Shown here: positions 8,174-18,559 of the stretch, piece by piece
Layout: the number at the start of each line of letters is the position of its first letter
Position numbering within the stretch: the stretch's first letter is position 1
NCBI RefSeq assembly: GCF_003946655.1
Contig: NZ_RHOV01000007.1
Location: 52,795-116,794, forward strand
DNA: 64,000 nucleotides
Reading direction: 5' to 3'
From: Lapidilactobacillus achengensis
GTDB lineage: Bacteria > Bacillota > Bacilli > Lactobacillales > Lactobacillaceae
Position numbers and translations under genes: made by a program
Notes under the pieces: generated by a model
The model's database searches: none
What the model was told of the DNA's origin: nothing
What the model saw: the letters and a program-made list of their open reading frames with translations, nothing else

Positions 8174-8359
8174 CTATTTCAAAACAAACAGTTTCAATAA
8201 CTTGTTGATCACGAAATCGCACAACGCGAAATATGCCGCAAACAGAACAGAAGTCGAAACAACCACCCAGCTGTCTTTCCGTGTTTGCTTCATTGTTGGC
8301 CATTCGACCAATTTCATTTCTTGACCCACGCTACCGAAAAATTTAAATAACCGTTTCAT
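8174..8359 (-). CDS. secE: preprotein translocase subunit SecE
   Basis: Single-span SecE of the Sec translocon, 61 residues. The amphipathic part (FFGSVGQEMKLVEWPTMKQT) carries the conserved EMKxVxWP motif. A single transmembrane helix follows (VVVSTSVLFAAYFALCDFVI). It has a GAGGAG ribosome binding site and lies between rpmG and nusG. Confidence 0.97.
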   Translation of the reverse strand: MKRLFKFFGSVGQEMKLVEWPTMKQTRKDSWVVVSTSVLFAAYFALCDFVINKLLKLFVLK

Positions 8360-8412
8360 TCGCCTAACTCCTCAATTCCGACACCCAGACAGACCTTGCG
8401 CGATCTGGGTAC

Positions 8413-8562
8413 TTATCTGGTTTCTTTGTGCAGGGTATGTTTCCCGCAATGTTTACAAAACTTCTTAACTTCAAGCCGCTCAGTCCGTTGGTTATTCTCG
8501 GAAATCGTGTAATTTCGCGATCCACAAACGGTACAAGCCAGCGCAACTTTCTTAACTGCCAT
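8413..8562 (-). CDS. rpmG: 50S ribosomal protein L33
   Basis: A 49-residue protein beginning [18 protein letters not shown] and ending [14 protein letters not shown]. The two CxxC pairs (CTVC and CKHC) show it is the zinc-binding L33 form. The start at 8562 follows AAAGGTGGAATCTAG. The rpmG-secE-nusG order is conserved in Firmicutes. Confidence 0.96.
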   Translation of the reverse strand: MAVKKVALACTVCGSRNYTISENNQRTERLEVKKFCKHCGKHTLHKETR

Positions 8563-8611
8563 CTAGATTCCACCTTTTAAACTAGGTTAAATTTAGCATA
8601 CCACCCACAAA

Positions 8612-8655
8612 AAAGCAAGCGCCGCCGGGGAAAAGAATGGGACGGCGCCCAGCAA
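8612..8655 (-). terminator. hairpin with T-run upstream of rpmG
   Basis: On the minus strand GGCGCCGTCCC and a GGCGGCGC half form a GC-rich stem followed by TTGCTTTTTT. Together with the hairpin at 8752 it ends sigH transcription. Confidence 0.6.
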
Positions 8656-8751
8656 AACAGACGCCGGCAGTCCTCATAAATCCCGAAATTGATTGGCGGG
8701 ATTCTGGTCGATCGGACATTGAGCGGTCCAGCAGCCACGAACGTGACCAAA

Positions 8752-8777
8752 CAAAAAGCCGCACAATGGCAGCTTTT
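8752..8777 (-). terminator. terminator after sigH
   Basis: AAAAAGCTGC pairs with GCGGCTTTTT on the minus strand, 14 nt after the sigH stop. Confidence 0.7.
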
Positions 8778-8790
8778 TATCCACCCTAGT

Positions 8791-9357
8791 TCAAATTAGA
8801 AACCGTTTCAACTTGATCCGGCAACGCTCGATTCCGCGCTCCAATTGCTGGGGCGTACACCCCAACCGCTGACAAGTCGCGTCAACTTCGGCTTCATGAA
8901 CAGCCACGCGGAAAGCCTGTAACTCGAAATAGGATAAAGTATCAAGATAGTGCGCGAAATCCCAGAAAATAATTTCCGGGAACACACCCTGCCCTTGCCA
9001 ATCATACGGGAGCGACTCTTCACCAAGTTTGGAATCATACGAGATACTCTCGACGTCCGCACGACGTTTTAACGCCAATTCTCGACGAACCAAACTTCGC
9101 ATATGATTATGGAAACGTAATTTGAAGAAAGCACCAAACTGACAATCGTGCTGTGTGCAAAACAATAGGCAGGTCTGATAACAAACGATCCGAGCCTCTT
9201 GTTGCCACTCATCCGGTCCAAAGAATCGCAAATAGTATTGATGCGACGCGTTTTGGATCATCGGTTGATATTTTGTCACTAGTGCTTCCAGCGCTTCCGA
9301 ATCTCCAGTCTGCTGGACCGCGGTGATTAGTGCAAGTTCTGCTTGATTAACGCCCAT
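8791..9357 (-). CDS. sigH: sigma-70 family factor, SigH/ComX-like
   Basis: Alternative sigma factor of 188 residues. It has region-2-like sequence (ALVTKYQPMIQNASHQYYLR, EWQQEARIVCYQTC) and a region-4-like C-terminus (LDTLSYFELQAFRVAVHEAE, LGCTPQQLERGIERCRIKLK). The position between rlmB and rpmG-secE is that of sigH in lactobacilli, where it is linked to competence genes. The start at 9357 follows GGAGAG at 8 nt. The low conservation of such factors limits the subfamily call. Confidence 0.8.
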   Translation of the reverse strand: MGVNQAELALITAVQQTGDSEALEALVTKYQPMIQNASHQYYLRFFGPDEWQQEARIVCYQTCLLFCTQHDCQFGAFFKLRFHNHMRSLVRRELALKRRADVESISYDSKLGEESLPYDWQGQGVFPEIIFWDFAHYLDTLSYFELQAFRVAVHEAEVDATCQRLGCTPQQLERGIERCRIKLKRFLI

Positions 9358-9490
9358 ACAACATCTCTCCAATATGGGCACTTTCTGACTCTTTCATCTT
9401 ACCTAATTATATTCAATAGATAAAGCGAACAAGTGTTTATTAGCACATTATGGGCAATTATGAGAATTAATATTCAAATTAGGCCGTATA

Positions 9491-10462
9491 TTAATCTTTG
9501 GTAACCAAAGGATGCCGCTGATCGAAGACGTGATAGAGCAAGACCGAGGTGGCCACACTGGCGTTCAAGCTTTGGACATGACCAATCATCGGGATGGTCA
9601 CTAACCCGTCGACGGTTTTGGCAACCAGCGGCGAGATGCCCTTGCCTTCATTACCGATCACCAAGGCCATGGGTCCTCGGCTATTCCATTGACGGTAATC
9701 TTCGCCGGCCATTGCGGTCCCAAAGACCCAAATACCCTGATCTTTTAATTCCTTGATCGTTGCGACCAGGTTGGTGACCCGCGCGACCGGCACATGTTCC
9801 AACGCCCCAGTCGCCGTTTTCGCAACGACGGCGGTGACCCCTACCGATCGACGCTTGGGGATGATCACCCCGTGCGCGCCGATCGCATCGGCGGTCCGCA
9901 GGATCGAGCCGAGATTGTGCGGATCATTCAAATTATCCAAAATAATCAATAAAGGCGCTTCATCTTTCGCGGCGGCCTGAGCCAAGATCGTACTGACCGG
10001 CACATAATCATACGGCGCGACGGTGATCAAGATGCCTTGATGATTGCCTTGATCGGTCAATTCGTCCAAGCGAGTCTTGGGAACCTCTTGCAGGACCAAG
10101 CGATGCTGACTGGCAAATTCCCGGGCTTGATCCGCTAACTCACCATGCAACCCTTTTTGGAGGAAAATCTTGTTGACCTTATCGGCCGCGCCATCATTGA
10201 TGAATGACAAAGCCGCGTGTTTGCCGTAAATAAATTCAGTTTCCGGCTGCAAGGCCTGATCTGACTGTTGCTCGTTGTCAGCTTCTGGTTGTGCTCGTTG
10301 CAGGCGGTCACGCCGTTCATAGCGGTCGCTTCCCCGAGGACCAGCGGAGGACCGGCGTTGTGGCCGGCGACCTGAACGTTCGTTGCCCCGGTCTTTGCCA
10401 CAACCATTGTCCCGGTCATTCCCGCGTTCTGGACGCGACGCCCCTGTACGCTTATTCTTCAT
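9491..10462 (-). CDS. rlmB: 23S rRNA (guanosine-2'-O)-methyltransferase RlmB
   Basis: SPOUT-class (TrmH) methyltransferase that modifies G2251 of 23S rRNA. The substrate-binding domain begins at [13 protein letters not shown]. Catalytic-domain motifs are [31 protein letters not shown] and [15 protein letters not shown]. The first 70 residues are an Arg/Gly/Asp-rich tail not found in short RlmB proteins; it is probably disordered and could bind RNA. Its start overlaps the end of mrnC by 11 nt. Confidence 0.94.
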   Translation of the reverse strand: MKNKRTGASRPERGNDRDNGCGKDRGNERSGRRPQRRSSAGPRGSDRYERRDRLQRAQPEADNEQQSDQALQPETEFIYGKHAALSFINDGAADKVNKIFLQKGLHGELADQAREFASQHRLVLQEVPKTRLDELTDQGNHQGILITVAPYDYVPVSTILAQAAAKDEAPLLIILDNLNDPHNLGSILRTADAIGAHGVIIPKRRSVGVTAVVAKTATGALEHVPVARVTNLVATIKELKDQGIWVFGTAMAGEDYRQWNSRGPMALVIGNEGKGISPLVAKTVDGLVTIPMIGHVQSLNASVATSVLLYHVFDQRHPLVTKD

Positions 10463-10892
10463 GATTTTGCTCTCCTTCGGCTGCTTCAGCCGCTTCGATC
10501 GTGGTGATACACCATTGGGCCAATTCCGTGATCCGTTCCGTCGCGGCGGCCAACTTCAAATAGCCGAAAACCGCTTCAAATCCAGTGGACTGACGATAGG
10601 TTGTCACCGAAGCGTTCTTCGCTTTGGTATAGCTTTTGGCGTTGCGCCCCCGATGGAAAATGCTGATCTCGGTCGCGGTCAGCACCCCTTGGGCCAACAT
10701 CGTTTGAATCAGAAAAGCTTGGGCCTTGGCTGAGACATAGTGGACCGCCCGCTTTTGCAATTGATTGGGCTTGGAAAAGCCTAACTCCAGTAAATGCTGG
10801 CGAACGAAAACCTCATAAACCCCATCACCTAGGTAGGCCAAGGCGATGCCATTCAATTGCTGGGCTAAATTTGTATTGACTGGTTGACTCAT
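10452..10892 (-). CDS. mrnC: Mini-ribonuclease III
   Basis: Dimeric RNase III-like enzyme without a dsRNA-binding domain, which matures 23S rRNA. The signature [19 protein letters not shown] holds catalytic acidic residues; a second conserved segment is [16 protein letters not shown] and [19 protein letters not shown]. The start at 10892 overlaps the cysS stop as ATGA, with GAGGTG upstream. An in-frame GTG 12 nt earlier is possible. The cysS-mrnC-rlmB order is conserved. Confidence 0.95.
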   Translation of the reverse strand: MSQPVNTNLAQQLNGIALAYLGDGVYEVFVRQHLLELGFSKPNQLQKRAVHYVSAKAQAFLIQTMLAQGVLTATEISIFHRGRNAKSYTKAKNASVTTYRQSTGFEAVFGYLKLAAATERITELAQWCITTIEAAEAAEGEQNHEE

Positions 10893-12295
10893 TGTCGGCG
10901 CCACCTCGTTCCTTGGGCCGTATCTTCCAAAATAATCTGACGAGCGGCTAACTCGTCACGGATCCGATCGCTGGTCGCGTAGTCTTTAGCTGCCCGCGCC
11001 GCATTGCGCGCCACGATCAGATCAGCGACTTCGCTATCAACGCCTTCGGTTTGGCTGAGATCCACGCCGAAAACCGCCAGAAATTCATCCAGTTGACCCA
11101 CATAAGCCATCAGATCATCCAATTTAACCGCCGGCGCCGCCGCATATTTATTGGCGCTGCGAATAAATTCGTGGACCACCGCGAGCCCGTTTTGGACATT
11201 GAAATCATCGTCCATCGCCGCAATGAAGTTCTGGCGAAATTCAGCGATCGCGCTCAGAATCGGCGCGGTACTGCCTGAAGTGGCGTCTTTGCGCCGATAC
11301 AGCAGATTCGCTCGGGCCACTTTGAAGCGTTGGATCTCGTTCAGCGCGTCTTCCAAGCCGGCCTCGGTATAACGCAAAGGACGGCGATAATGGGTCCCCG
11401 CCATAAAGAAACGAACCGCTTGGTGGTCAAAATCGGCCAAGGCCGCCCGTGCGGTCACAAAATTGCCTAAAGACTTACTCATTTTCTCATCGTCGGTGCC
11501 GACCGTGACAAAGCCATTGTGGACCCAATAGTTGGCAAACTTTTGTCCAGTGTAGCTTTCACTTTGGGCGATCTCGTTTTCATGATGAGGGAATTCCAAA
11601 TCTTCGCCGCCGCCGTGAATATCAATCGTAGCGCCAAGATACTTGATCGCCATCACCGAACATTCCACGTGCCAGCCAGGTGAGCCCGCGCCCCAAGGAG
11701 ACTCCCAAGCCACTTCGCCAGGCTTGGCCGCCTTCCACAGCGCGAAATCGATGGGATCTTCTTTGCGAGCCGTTTCCGCGTCATTGGTCCGTTGACTTGC
11801 GCCCACCTCTAACTCCGACAGAGGCTGATGGGACAATTGACCATAGTTAGGGAATTGCTGCGCGCGAAAATAAACGTCCCCCGCGACTTCGTAGGCTAAA
11901 TTCTTGGCGATCAGGTCGCTGACCAAGGCGATGATGCCGCTGATGTTCTCGGTGGCGCGGGGATGATAGGTGGCCGGTTCGATATTCAAGGCCGCCGTGT
12001 CCTCATTGAAGGCCGCGATGTACTTGGCCGCCACCGCCGCCACGGTCGTTTGTTCACTGACCGCTGTTCGCGCCAGCTTCTCGCCAATATCTGTGAAATT
12101 CGAAATATAATCAACTTGATAACCGCTAAATTCCAAATAACGCCGCATCGTATCAAAAGCTACGGCACTGCGCGCGTTACCGATATGGATGTAATTATAA
12201 ACGGTCGGTCCACAAACATACATTTTGACCCGACCGGGCGTCAGCGGCCGAAAGATTTCTTTCTCCCGCGACAAGGTATTATATATTTTAAGCAT
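10889..12295 (-). CDS. cysS: cysteinyl-tRNA synthetase
   Basis: Class I aminoacyl-tRNA synthetase of 468 residues. It shows the HIGH box as HIGN ([12 protein letters not shown]), the zinc ligands around MYVCGPTVY and [10 protein letters not shown] and [10 protein letters not shown], and KMSKS. The start at 12295 ([13 protein letters not shown]) follows GTGAGGATG; an upstream in-frame TTG would overlap that site. mrnC overlaps its stop. Confidence 0.97.
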   Translation of the reverse strand: MLKIYNTLSREKEIFRPLTPGRVKMYVCGPTVYNYIHIGNARSAVAFDTMRRYLEFSGYQVDYISNFTDIGEKLARTAVSEQTTVAAVAAKYIAAFNEDTAALNIEPATYHPRATENISGIIALVSDLIAKNLAYEVAGDVYFRAQQFPNYGQLSHQPLSELEVGASQRTNDAETARKEDPIDFALWKAAKPGEVAWESPWGAGSPGWHVECSVMAIKYLGATIDIHGGGEDLEFPHHENEIAQSESYTGQKFANYWVHNGFVTVGTDDEKMSKSLGNFVTARAALADFDHQAVRFFMAGTHYRRPLRYTEAGLEDALNEIQRFKVARANLLYRRKDATSGSTAPILSAIAEFRQNFIAAMDDDFNVQNGLAVVHEFIRSANKYAAAPAVKLDDLMAYVGQLDEFLAVFGVDLSQTEGVDSEVADLIVARNAARAAKDYATSDRIRDELAARQIILEDTAQGTRWRRQ

Positions 12296-12320
12296 ACGAT
12301 CATCCTCACTCAACTAACAA

Positions 12321-12366
12321 AAAAAGACTGGTCTACCGAACAACCTGTTCAGTTCCAGTCTTTAAT
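12321..12366 (-). terminator. terminator between gltX and cysS
   Basis: AAAGACTGG and CCAGTCTTT pair around an inner GAACAGG-like stem; on the minus strand a run of seven T follows. Confidence 0.8.
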
Positions 12367-12404
12367 ATATCATAAAACCTTAACTTGCGGCAGATAAACC
12401 GTCA

Positions 12405-13904
12405 TTAGCCTTTCATTTGCGCCAAAGTCTGGTCAATGTGCTTCAAAGTTTTGTCGCGGCCTAGCAATTCCAACGACTCGCCTAATTGTGGCCCGTGCAT
12501 CGAGCGTGTCGTCGCGATCCGGATCGGCATATACAACTTGCGACCCTTAACGCCAGTATCTTTTTGCACTTGCTTGACTGCCGCCATGATCTGCACGGAA
12601 GTAAAGTGCGTGATCTGCGTTACGCCAGCCCGAAACGCCTGCAAAACTGGCAAAGCACTGTCATCAACTAATTCCTGCATCGCCGTTTCATCCAACTGTT
12701 CAGGTTCTTCAAAGAACAAGTCGGACAATTCCGTGATCTGCGCCGTATAGCTCATTTGATCCTTGTACAGGGCAATCAATTGCCGAGCCCATTCGATCTC
12801 ATTGGGTTGCGGATCCGCTGGCATTTTACCAGCCTTGATCAAGGCGTGCAGGGACAGATCAGTGATCGTCTCGCTGTCGGCCTTCTTCACGTACTGATTG
12901 TTGACCCATTCCAACTTCTTAGCGTCGAAAGCCGCTGGCGATTTGCTCAAACGCTTCTCGTCAAACTCTTTGATCAATTCCTTACGATTGAAAACTTCAT
13001 TCGTACCCACAGGTGACCAGCCTAACAAGGCGATAAAATTAAACATGGCATCTGGCAAATAGCCCAATTCCCGATATTGTTCGATGAATTGCAGCACACT
13101 TTCGTCCCGCTTGCTGAGCTTCTTACCGGTTGCCGCATTAATGATCAGCGTCATATGTCCAAAAATTGGCGGTTCCCAGCCGAACGCTTCATAGACCATT
13201 AATTGCTTAGGGGTGTTGGCGATATGATCATCACCACGTAACACGTGACTGATTTTCATCAAATGATCGTCAACGACCACCGCGAAGTTATAAGTTGGCA
13301 TGCCATCCCGCTTTTGGATCACGAAATCGCCGCCGACCGTCTCCGCTTCAAAACTGATTTTTCCCTTAACTAAGTCGTTGAACTGGTAAGTCCGACCTTC
13401 AGGAACGTGGAACCGGATCACTGGTTGGAGCCCTTGAGCCTTCGCCGCCGCGATCTTCGCCGCTTTCTCCGCATCGGTCATGCCAGCATATTCGTAAACA
13501 TAGTGCGGCATTTCATTGTTGGCGCGTTGTGCTTCCCGTTCAGCTTCCAGCTCGTCTTCGGTTTTGTACGATTCGTAAGCCTTGCCTTCGTCGATCAGTT
13601 GCTGGATCAGCGGTTGATAGATCGACATCCGTTCTGATTGCCGATAAGGACCGTAGTCGCCACCAATATCAGGACCTTCATCCCAATCCATGCCTAACCA
13701 AGTCAAGTTCTCCAACTGACTTTGTTCGCCACCAGCGATATTCCGCTTCGTATCGGTATCCTCGATCCGAATAATGAACTTGCCCTTGTTGTGTCGTGCG
13801 AATAAATAGTTGAATAACGCTGTTCGAGCGTTGCCAATATGCAAATGTCCAGTTGGACTAGGCGCATAACGAACGCGAATTTCATCCTTTGCCATGTTTG
13901 CCAT
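12405..13904 (-). CDS. gltX: glutamyl-tRNA synthetase
   Basis: Class I synthetase charging tRNA-Glu and, in organisms without GlnRS, also tRNA-Gln. The HIGH box is HIGN in [20 protein letters not shown], and the KMSKS box is KLSKRDE. The C-terminal anticodon-binding domain ends QTLAQMKG. Two starts are possible: ATG at 13904 next to AAGGAAGT, or ATG at 13895 ([14 protein letters not shown]). The first has a short spacing, the second a long one. Confidence 0.96.
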   Translation of the reverse strand: MANMAKDEIRVRYAPSPTGHLHIGNARTALFNYLFARHNKGKFIIRIEDTDTKRNIAGGEQSQLENLTWLGMDWDEGPDIGGDYGPYRQSERMSIYQPLIQQLIDEGKAYESYKTEDELEAEREAQRANNEMPHYVYEYAGMTDAEKAAKIAAAKAQGLQPVIRFHVPEGRTYQFNDLVKGKISFEAETVGGDFVIQKRDGMPTYNFAVVVDDHLMKISHVLRGDDHIANTPKQLMVYEAFGWEPPIFGHMTLIINAATGKKLSKRDESVLQFIEQYRELGYLPDAMFNFIALLGWSPVGTNEVFNRKELIKEFDEKRLSKSPAAFDAKKLEWVNNQYVKKADSETITDLSLHALIKAGKMPADPQPNEIEWARQLIALYKDQMSYTAQITELSDLFFEEPEQLDETAMQELVDDSALPVLQAFRAGVTQITHFTSVQIMAAVKQVQKDTGVKGRKLYMPIRIATTRSMHGPQLGESLELLGRDKTLKHIDQTLAQMKG

Positions 13905-14063
13905 ACTTCCTTTTCTGAAAAAATACCAGTTTCTAGTGTAACGACTTTTACCGATTAAAACAAGGCTCCCCTTAAAAAAAGCCGAATTCTCATGGAAATG
14001 GTCTTGCGCCCGACCAAGATCAAACTCAAGACCCGTCAGAAAATAAACTTGCCTGCGCCCGTC

Positions 14064-15194
14064 CTATTTCTTGTTGGACTTCGGCCCGTGCTCAGTGATG
14101 CCATGTTGTGCGTGTTGCGGTTTGGCGAAAATCATCCGCCCCGCCGCTGTTTGCAAAGCGCTGGTGATCACCACTTTGATTTCTTTATTCAAGTAGTATT
14201 GGCCATCTTCGACCACGACCATGGTGCCATCTTCCAGATAAGCGACCCCTTGCTGACGCTCGGTTCCCGACTTGACCACCTTGACTACCATGTTTTCACC
14301 TGGGAGGACAGCGGGTTTCAAAGCATTGGCCAGCTGATTAATATTCAAAACCGGCACATTTTGGAACTCGGAAACCTTATTTAAATTGTAGTCGTTAGTC
14401 ACCACAATGCCATCCAATAATTTGGCTAATTTGATCAGCTTACTATCAACTTCGGTCAAATCATCAAAGTCGCCATCATAATTCTCGATCTTGACCTCGG
14501 GATCAGCCTTCATTTCGTTCAAAATATCCAAACCACGCCGTCCCCGCGCCCGCTTCAAGCTATCCGCGGAATCGGAGATCAGTTGTAATTCGTGGACCAC
14601 AAAACCCGGCACCAGCAAGACGCCTTCAACGAACCCGGTTTTGACCAGCTCGTGAATCCGGCCGTCAATGATCACGCTGGTATCCAATAACTTGTATTTG
14701 TGGAAGTTATCGTCTGGTTTGCGATCATAGATCAGATTTTCAACGTCATTACTCGGTTTCTTCTTGGTGAAGAGCTTCCGCCAATCTTCCATTTGCAACC
14801 CGATCCGCAGACCTAAATAGCCTAACATGACCATCAACAGAATCGGCAGGAACGTGTTGATCAGGACAATGTTGATTTTGTATAGGGGAATCGAGATCAC
14901 ATTCGCCAATAACAACCCGATCAAAAGAAACAAAGAGCCAAACAAAATCTTACTTGGATTGACATTCAAGATCTGCTTCTCCGTTTTTGCCAAAGAAGCA
15001 AGTAAAGGATCAATAATTGCTAGAGACAGTAAATAGAAAATAACGATGCCGATCAAGGAATTCATCCAAGGGGTGTTCAACCAAGCGCTGTTCTGCCAAC
15101 CAAATAATTGCCACAATAAAGGCAGAAAGGAATAGCCGACAAAACCGCCGGCAACGGCTAAGATCACTTGGGTTATGATTCTTTTTCTTTTCAT
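14064..15194 (-). CDS. yacL: membrane-anchored PIN/TRAM-domain protein YacL
   Basis: A 376-residue protein beginning with four membrane segments (IITQVILAVAGGFVGYSFL, SLIGIVIFYLLSLAIIDPLL, ILFGSLFLLIGLLLANVISI, VLINTFLPILLMVMLGYLGL). A PIN ribonuclease-like domain follows (LLDTSVIIDGRIHELVKTGF, VHELQLISDSADSLKRARGR, VVTNDYNLNKV) with its acidic residues. A C-terminal TRAM domain (GTMVVVEDGQYYLNKEIKV) ends it. The start at 15194 follows AAAGGAGG. The family lies between radA and gltX in many Firmicutes; its substrate is not established. Confidence 0.92.
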   Translation of the reverse strand: MKRKRIITQVILAVAGGFVGYSFLPLLWQLFGWQNSAWLNTPWMNSLIGIVIFYLLSLAIIDPLLASLAKTEKQILNVNPSKILFGSLFLLIGLLLANVISIPLYKINIVLINTFLPILLMVMLGYLGLRIGLQMEDWRKLFTKKKPSNDVENLIYDRKPDDNFHKYKLLDTSVIIDGRIHELVKTGFVEGVLLVPGFVVHELQLISDSADSLKRARGRRGLDILNEMKADPEVKIENYDGDFDDLTEVDSKLIKLAKLLDGIVVTNDYNLNKVSEFQNVPVLNINQLANALKPAVLPGENMVVKVVKSGTERQQGVAYLEDGTMVVVEDGQYYLNKEIKVVITSALQTAAGRMIFAKPQHAQHGITEHGPKSNKK

Positions 15195-15284
15195 TTCATT
15201 CACCTCCTTTCAAGTTGCGAACTGACCGCACTAAAAATAAAAAACTATCACCTGAAACAGACAACGCGACGCGACTAGTCGAGC

Positions 15285-16691
15285 CTAATCAGTTTGGTCA
15301 CCTCGGGGCTGATCCTGAAACGCCAAATAAATAGCCTGCTTGATCGTGCTGACACCAACAGCGGTGATTTCCTTAGGAATCTTCAAACCACCCAAGTTGT
15401 TTTTGGGCACGAAAGCTCGTTTGAACCCTAATTTAGCCGCTTCTTTCAAGCGCTCCTCGATCCGATTGACCCGGCGGATCTCACCGGTCAAGCCGATTTC
15501 TCCGACGAAACAATCATCTGGCGCGATTTCTTGGTTGCGGTAGCTGGAGGCGATCGCCAACGCCATCGCCAAGTCGATCGCCGGCTCGTCCAATTTGACC
15601 CCGCCAGTCGCTTTCAAATAAGCATCTTGGTTCTGCAACATCAAGTTGGCTCGTTTTTCCAAAACCGCCATCAACAAGGCCACTCGATTATGATCCAGCC
15701 CCGCCGCCGTCCGCTTGGCGTTACCAAACATCGTCGGCGTAATCAACGCTTGGATCTCAACCAAGATCGGCCGGGTCCCTTCCATGGCCACGACCACCGC
15801 CGAACCGGTCGCACCTGCTAGCCGTTCTTCTAAGAACAGTTGTGACGGATTCGCCACTTCTTGCAGGCCATCCTCATGCATTTCAAAAATCCCTAATTCA
15901 TTGGTTGAGCCAAACCGGTTCTTGACCGAACGTAGGATTCGAAACGCGTGGTGCGTATCCCCTTCGAAATACAAGACCGTATCCACCATATGCTCTAAGA
16001 TCTTCGGACCAGCAATGGCGCCATCTTTGGTCACATGGCCCACCACGAAAACGGTCCGTTGCTCGTTCTTGGCGATCTGCATCAACTCCGCCGTCACCTC
16101 ACGAATCTGTGAAACACTCCCGACCACCGAATTTAGTTCCGGCTCGTTCATCGTTTGGACCGAATCGATCACCACATACTTCGGATCCAATTCGGCGATC
16201 GTCGCCCGGATCTGAGTCATATTGGTCTCTGGATATAAGTACAGCTTAGCACCTTTGACCCCTAAACGCGAAGCTCTGAGCTTAATCTGGGCCACGCTTT
16301 CCTCACCAGAAACATAAAGGACCTTTTCGCCAGTTTCTTGTAGTTGGCCACAAACTTGGAGCAACAAAGTGGACTTGCCAATACCAGGATCGCCGCCGAT
16401 CAAAATCAACGAACCGGGCACAATGCCTCCACCCAAAACACGGTTTAGCTCCGGCATTTCGGTAGTGACGCGTGGTGTTTGCGCCAAGCTGACCTCGCCT
16501 AAAAGTTGCGGTTTACTGCGACTATCGCCATTGGAGCTGGCTCGGCGGCTCGGGGTCGCCTGGGTGCTGACCGGCGCGACTTTCTCTTCGACCATTTGGT
16601 TCCAAGCGCCGCAATTCGGGCAGCGGCCAAAATGTTGGGGCGCGGTGTAACCGCAATTCTGGCAAACGTACTGTGTTTTGATTTTAGCCAT
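15285..16691 (-). CDS. radA: DNA repair protein RadA/Sms
   Basis: RecA-related branch-migration helicase, 468 residues. In order: C4 zinc finger ([17 protein letters not shown]), Walker A ([15 protein letters not shown]), Walker B ([10 protein letters not shown]), the RadA KNRFG motif ([17 protein letters not shown]) and a C-terminal Lon-protease-like domain ([35 protein letters not shown]). The start at 16691 follows GGAGTTGAGG. Usually dut is directly upstream; here an 840-nt repeat separates them. Confidence 0.97.
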   Translation of the reverse strand: MAKIKTQYVCQNCGYTAPQHFGRCPNCGAWNQMVEEKVAPVSTQATPSRRASSNGDSRSKPQLLGEVSLAQTPRVTTEMPELNRVLGGGIVPGSLILIGGDPGIGKSTLLLQVCGQLQETGEKVLYVSGEESVAQIKLRASRLGVKGAKLYLYPETNMTQIRATIAELDPKYVVIDSVQTMNEPELNSVVGSVSQIREVTAELMQIAKNEQRTVFVVGHVTKDGAIAGPKILEHMVDTVLYFEGDTHHAFRILRSVKNRFGSTNELGIFEMHEDGLQEVANPSQLFLEERLAGATGSAVVVAMEGTRPILVEIQALITPTMFGNAKRTAAGLDHNRVALLMAVLEKRANLMLQNQDAYLKATGGVKLDEPAIDLAMALAIASSYRNQEIAPDDCFVGEIGLTGEIRRVNRIEERLKEAAKLGFKRAFVPKNNLGGLKIPKEITAVGVSTIKQAIYLAFQDQPRGDQTD

Positions 16692-16778
16692 GGACCTCAA
16701 CTCCTATCTAATGTATTCTGATCATTCCACAGCCACGCTGCGCGATGACGGCCTGGCTTGGGGCAATCTGAAAATAGC

Positions 16779-17613
16779 TTGTCCGCAGCTTGCGCTGCGC
16801 GCTTCGGGGTGAGCTCGCTGTGGGCGTCACTTTGAGCTTCGCAAAACCCGCGAATCTCAAAGCTGAGCCTTGTCCTAAGCGGCAGAGCCACTAAACGTGT
16901 TCACCGACCTAGCTTCCTCCGCTTAGCTACGCAACTATTCCGGAGGCAAGGCCCAGCCTCCAAAATAGTTGCTAGGCTAATGCTCAGAAGCTACCCAGGT
17001 CGGTTCACACTCTCACCCATTTCACGGCGATCTCACCCCGAAGCGCTCCGCTCCAGCCGCTCAACGTTATAACAGTCGTTTGAGCACTCCCGCCGACCGA
17101 CAAGCTATGGCCGATTGATGGAGAACCACGCAATTGACGACCGTGGTTAGTGGTCACAAGCTTTGAATTGGTGACACCAGCGCAGTCTGCATGATGAACT
17201 AAGACAAGTCTCGATGAATCAACCGAATCGGTCGATTTAACCGATAATTGTTTATGGAACAGGTAAAGATGTTTAAATAATGCAAACTGTACCAACCAAC
17301 TAATCCGAATCAGTTGGCATTGCCGTACCACCCAAAAAGGGGGGATTGTTTGACCTCTGGCTCGCAAAAGCACTTCGTCAAATCCTTCACTTCGATTGCA
17401 GATAGGCTCAATTCGGCCCAGCAACCGGCTGGGACTGCGCGGCTCAGTGGTGAAATTGTCCTTGGCGGCTTTGCCGCTTAGGACAAGGCTCGATTTGAAG
17501 ACAATTCCCGCTTTTGGAATTGGCTTCAAACGATGCCCACCACGTTCCAGTCCGCAACAGCAGTCCCAGCCGGTTGCGCTCACGCGCAACACCCACTAAA
17601 ATCCGCAATCAAG
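16779..17613 (+). repeat. B-family composite, locus C2 (L, linker, R), with A3 inside L
   Basis: L runs from GTCCGCAGCTTGCGCTGCG to CTCCAGCCGCTCAACG (about 17066), with outer arms GCGCTTCGGGGTGAG and CTCACCCCGAAGCGC. The second inner hairpin of L is broken by the A3 element. A linker of about 355 nt follows. R is 17421-17577, with outer arms GCAACCGGCTGGGACTGC and GCAGTCCCAGCCGGTTGC and two inner hairpins. The linker contains GTGGTTAGTGGTCACAAGC and a matching GGTGACACCAGC. A minus-strand open frame spans the composite but is not conserved intact in other copies. Confidence 0.85.
16894..17013 (-). repeat. A-family hairpin element, copy A3, inserted in a B element
   Basis: Reverse orientation. 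On the minus strand it runs from AGAGTGTGAACCGACCTGGG to AGGTCGGTGAACACGTTT. Compensated pairs compared with A1: CCGACCT/AGGTCGG, AACTATT/AATAGTT and GGAGGC/GCCTCC. It separates the two halves of an inner hairpin of the L element. Confidence 0.85.
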
Positions 17614-17655
17614 TCAAGAATCAAGAATGAACCCCCTACAAACCAAACAAAAAAA

Positions 17656-18195
17656 CTAACGTCCCGAGGAGCCAAACCCGCCTTGCCGCTTCTGATCAGC
17701 CGGTTGATCGTCATCAGTGGTCAAATACTTGACAAAAATCCCTTGCCCCAAACGATCACCTTTCTTGATCAGCTGGTCGCGAATCCCGAAATTGATCAGT
17801 TGAAAGAAGATCTCGCCTTCATTTGCTTCATTATTATAATAATCCGCGTCGATCACGCCTACCCCATTAGGCAAACTCAAGAAACGCTTCAATGGACTGC
17901 TGGAGCGATTGACCAGCAACAATACCTCATCGGTCGGCATGGTCACCTTGATTCCAGTCGGCACCAGCAATGGTCGCAACGACTGCTCGGCCCGTTGGAA
18001 ATCCTTGGTCATCAATTCATGCTCGTTGTTGATTTTACGAAACATTTTAACAAAATTCATTTTCCAGATTGATGGCAGCAAAAAGTCTTCCGCCGCCGCG
18101 AAATCATACCCAGCCGCATGCGTTGTTTGCCGTTGTGGCAAGGTCAGCCCTGCACCCTTAAATCGAGAAACCACTTCAAATCTTCGTTCACCCAT
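17656..18195 (-). CDS. dut: dUTP diphosphatase (trimeric dUTPase family)
   Basis: Hydrolyses dUTP to dUMP. The 179-residue protein has motif 1 (AAGYDFAAAEDF), a lactobacillar-type insertion with Lys/Asn-rich helices (KMNFVKMFRKINNEHELM), PTGIKVTMP, NRSSSPLKRFLSLPNGVGVIDADYY (motifs 2 and 3), KKGDRLGQGIF and a C-terminal glycine-rich arm (RQGGFGSSGR). The Asp in VGVIDADYY is the catalytic water-binding residue. GGAGG lies 12-13 nt upstream. Confidence 0.93.
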   Translation of the reverse strand: MGERRFEVVSRFKGAGLTLPQRQTTHAAGYDFAAAEDFLLPSIWKMNFVKMFRKINNEHELMTKDFQRAEQSLRPLLVPTGIKVTMPTDEVLLLVNRSSSPLKRFLSLPNGVGVIDADYYNNEANEGEIFFQLINFGIRDQLIKKGDRLGQGIFVKYLTTDDDQPADQKRQGGFGSSGR

Positions 18196-18422
18196 GAAAC
18201 CAAAACGCCTCCATTATCGATAGCTATCCAAGTATCTATCATACCATGAAACCGCCAACTTGACCGCATCAAGTCGCGGTCTTTGTCTAAACTTTAACTT
18301 TATTCAGCGGTGGCCATTATTCCCAGGCTGGCGCTATCGTTAACTTCCAAATTAAGGTAAAATGGAATCAAGATCAATTGATCGTGCTCCAAGATTATCG
18401 TTGTCAGATCTGTCTACAAACC
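18196..18422. promoter_or_regulatory. divergent intergenic region between dut and the GNAT-rpiA pair
   Basis: Between the dut start and repeat A4 are about 225 bases without an open frame. It must hold promoters for both directions; TAAGGTAAAATGG near 18352-18365 is a possible -10 region for the plus strand. No distinct operator is visible. Confidence 0.4.
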
Positions 18423-18547
18423 AGAGTGCAAGCCGCCCCCGACTAGCTTCTGAGCCTTTGCCTAGCAATTGGTTTGGAAGCTGAACTTTGCTGCCGAACC
18501 AATTGTGTAGCCAAGCGTAGGGAGCCGGGGTGGCCAACGCATTTCAA
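18423..18547 (+). repeat. A-family hairpin element, copy A4, in the 5' region of the GNAT gene
   Basis: Full-length but more diverged (AGAGTGCAAGCCGCCCCCG to GGCCAACGCATTTCAA). It ends directly at the AGGAGG of the downstream gene. Pairing AGCAATTGGTTT with GAACCAATTGTG is kept. Confidence 0.8.
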
Positions 18548-18559
18548 AGGAGGAATTTC

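Noticed and set aside
12296..12404. T-box riboswitch before cysS
   Set aside because: Only 110 bases separate gltX and cysS and no T-box sequence is visible; the hairpin is a plain terminator.
17005..17592. 195-codon minus-strand open frame through the C2 composite
   Set aside because: The frame crosses both palindromes and the nested A copy. In the other composites the corresponding frame (around TTNHGRQLRG and SAQTAVITLSGW) is broken at different places, and there is no ribosome binding site. The similarity reflects the repeat, not a protein.
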